Positions 62,515 to 64,000 of a stretch of DNA of 64,000 bases are shown here, piece after piece (the first letter of the stretch is position 1; each line of letters opens with the position of its first letter). Under the pieces are notes generated by a model that did not search any database, had not been told where the DNA came from, and was given only the letters and a program-made list of their open reading frames with translations. The stretch is from Bacillota bacterium (GTDB taxonomy: Bacteria > Bacillota_I > Bacilli_A > Izemoplasmatales > Hujiaoplasmataceae). The stretch covers positions 1-64,000 of the forward strand of contig JAHIVB010000002.1 in the NCBI GenBank assembly GCA_018816905.1, given 5' to 3'. The position numbers were made by a program, and so were the translations under genes.

Positions 62515-63861
62515 ATGATTACTAAGAAAATTTTTAATGATTTAGCGATATTCATGATTGGATTTGGTGTCGTCATTGGCCTTATCTTCCCGTTTTTTGT
62601 TTTGGTTACCGGCGCACCGCAATCAACCATTCTCACTCCTCTCTTTTTTGGAATGAGCATATTTGCAGGAATTCTTGTAGGGCTTTTCAACATTTTTCTT
62701 TCAAGAAGAATCGTTGGCTCTAAAATTAAACAACTTTCAAAGCATATGCAAAGAGTTCAAACACGGATTTCTTCTCAAAAATCCTCAGGTGAAACCGATT
62801 ATTGTATTGATGAGGATTGTATCATCACCATCAATTCTGAAGATGAGATTGGCGAAAGTGCGGAATCGTTTAACACTTTGGTAAAGACTTTATCAAAAGA
62901 ATTTCAATCTGCAGACCGTGTCAGAAAATTCAGTGAAATGCTATCAAGTTTTCTTGAACTTGAAAAACTAGGTGAAGAATCCTTGGTTCATTTGATGGAA
63001 GCATTGCACTCAAATGGTGGCGCTTTACTTTTGGAAAAAGAGGGAGACCTTGTCGTTTTATATTCTTCAGGAATTAAAAATGCAGAAAAACTTCTTGATA
63101 ATCCATTGATTTGGAATGTATTGAAACATTCTAAGCAACAGGTCATTGAAGTTCCTGAAGACGTCATGCTCGATGGATTGTTAGTCGATTTCAGGCCTAA
63201 AACCTTGATTCTTGAACCCATAGTCTATAAAGATGTGACGCTGGGTTTGATTGTATTAGCATCGATTTCTACTTATTCTCAGGATGATTATAAATTGCTT
63301 AATCTCTTTTCTCACAATATGTCATTGGCTTTTAAAAACTCCATTACTTACAATCAACTTCAAAAACTAGCTGCGAATGATCCACTTACCGGCATATTGA
63401 ACCGTCGATTCGGAACTCAGAGATTTAAAGAAGAATTCGTCCGCTCAATTCGATACGACATGCCATTAGGGGTCATCATGTTTGATATTGACCATTTCAA
63501 GGTGATTAATGATACTTATGGCCACATCGTTGGCGATAAAGTACTTCATGAGTTGGCACGTACAGTCAAACTTGCCTTAAGAGAGGGAGACGTATTTTTC
63601 AGATACGGTGGAGAAGAGTTCATTGTAATACTTTCAGGAGCCAATCTAGAAGACGTCAAGAAAACTGCAGAACAAATCAGACACATGGCGGAAGATATGG
63701 AAATCAAACATCATCTACAATCGATAAAATTGACCATCAGTCTTGGCGGTACTTCTTATCCGGAACGTGATGTCAAGGACATTGAATCCTTGGTCGCATT
63801 CGTAGACGCAAGAATGTATGATGCAAAATCGGCTGGTAGAAATCAATCCATCGTCGAGTAA
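62515..63861 (+). CDS. Membrane GAF-GGDEF diguanylate cyclase
   Basis: A 448-residue signalling enzyme making cyclic di-GMP. Two transmembrane helices (about 9-32 and 42-65) are followed by a HAMP-like linker, a GAF domain (about 150-280; GLIVLASISTYSQDDYKLLNLF) and a complete GGDEF domain (RYGGEEF near residue 364, DPLTGILNRR near 290). An inhibitory I-site REGD lies five residues before the GGEEF, so product feedback is expected. AAGGAGG ribosome site; own terminator. Confidence 0.93.
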   Translation: MITKKIFNDLAIFMIGFGVVIGLIFPFFVLVTGAPQSTILTPLFFGMSIFAGILVGLFNIFLSRRIVGSKIKQLSKHMQRVQTRISSQKSSGETDYCIDEDCIITINSEDEIGESAESFNTLVKTLSKEFQSADRVRKFSEMLSSFLELEKLGEESLVHLMEALHSNGGALLLEKEGDLVVLYSSGIKNAEKLLDNPLIWNVLKHSKQQVIEVPEDVMLDGLLVDFRPKTLILEPIVYKDVTLGLIVLASISTYSQDDYKLLNLFSHNMSLAFKNSITYNQLQKLAANDPLTGILNRRFGTQRFKEEFVRSIRYDMPLGVIMFDIDHFKVINDTYGHIVGDKVLHELARTVKLALREGDVFFRYGGEEFIVILSGANLEDVKKTAEQIRHMAEDMEIKHHLQSIKLTISLGGTSYPERDVKDIESLVAFVDARMYDAKSAGRNQSIVE

Positions 63862-63885
63862 TTCAAACAACATTTTCAATACAAT

Positions 63886-63915
63886 TAAAAAAGTGATGAC
63901 TTCATCACTTTTTTT
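63886..63915. terminator. Bidirectional terminator after the diguanylate cyclase gene
   Basis: Perfect AAAAAAGTGATGA/TCATCACTTTTTT stem with a two-base loop. Confidence 0.9.
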
Positions 63916-63944
63916 TGATGTTCCTGTTTAAAACTTAAAACCAA

Positions 63945-64000
63945 TTAATTCTTTTTCTCTTTACTCCGTTTGTCATTAATCTGATCTAATTCAGCTAAAC
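63945..64000 (-). CDS. C-terminal end of a gene running off the window
   Basis: A minus-strand frame ends in LAELDQINDKRSKEKKN before a TAA at 63945. Seventeen codons are visible. The charged tail suits a small soluble protein; no identification is possible. Confidence 0.4.
   Translation of the reverse strand, partial: LAELDQINDKRSKEKKN

Overview
The window is AT-rich, with TGA used only as stop, Gram-positive style AGGAGG ribosome sites, many lipoproteins and no LPS or secretin genes. This fits a low-GC Bacillota or walled/near-wall-less Mollicutes relative (an Izemoplasma/Haloplasma/Erysipelotrichia-like lineage is my guess; no rRNA is present to decide). Genes are short operons, mostly closed by clear rho-independent hairpins.

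Layout. 1-0.9 kb: edge-truncated phosphotransferase-like gene, a tRNA-like 3' end remnant and tRNA-Leu(GAG). 0.9-8.3 kb: PPi-type phosphofructokinase, a four-gene operon (condensation-fold acyltransferase, aldo/keto reductase, DUF2087 protein, methyltransferase), membrane proteins, an EamA transporter, tRNA-Gln(CTG). 8.3-12.3 kb: hemolysin-III protein, PlsC acyltransferase with an internal zinc ribbon, S41-peptidase lipoprotein. 12.4-18.1 kb: an accessory region in which minus-strand cargo genes (Fic, WG-repeat lipoprotein, small membrane proteins, a VanZ remnant) alternate with six copies of one composite repeat; the last copy abuts tRNA-Leu(CAG) and resembles its 3' flank. 18.3-20.7 kb: arginine decarboxylase plus agmatinase (putrescine synthesis). 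20.7-31 kb: threonine dehydrogenase/KBL operon divergent from an AraC regulator, esterase, nitronate monooxygenase-type flavoprotein, lactate permease, tRNA-Gly. 31-38.2 kb: second PlsC-zinc-ribbon paralogue, tandem SemiSWEETs, cyclophilin, a 6S-like RNA candidate, 6-phosphogluconate dehydrogenase plus a PfkB sugar kinase, rhomboid protease. 38.3-45.1 kb: 971-residue InlB-repeat lipoprotein and a PhnDCEE-type ABC transporter. 45.2-55.8 kb: type IV pilus locus, with minor pilins on the minus strand and a VanW/YoaR-like gene, pilB, pilC, pilin, pilD, pilM, pilN, pilO on the plus strand. 55.8-64 kb: two FAD oxidoreductases, GH3 glycosidase, ketopantoate reductase-family enzyme, GAF-GGDEF diguanylate cyclase.

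How it fits together. The metabolic genes point to a fermentative heterotroph: PPi-saving glycolysis, pentose phosphate/gluconate entry, lactate transport, threonine breakdown to glycine, putrescine synthesis. The type IV pilus machinery together with a cyclic-di-GMP synthase suggests surface attachment, twitching or DNA uptake. The most unusual part is the 12.4-18.1 kb cassette-like array. Its repeat carries motifs at 20-bp spacing (TTACGCACCCC; a second GTAAATGGTTG type beside the tRNA) and a hairpin copied from, or shared with, the tRNA-Leu terminator. It looks like repeated insertion of single-gene elements at one site, with no recombinase in the window.
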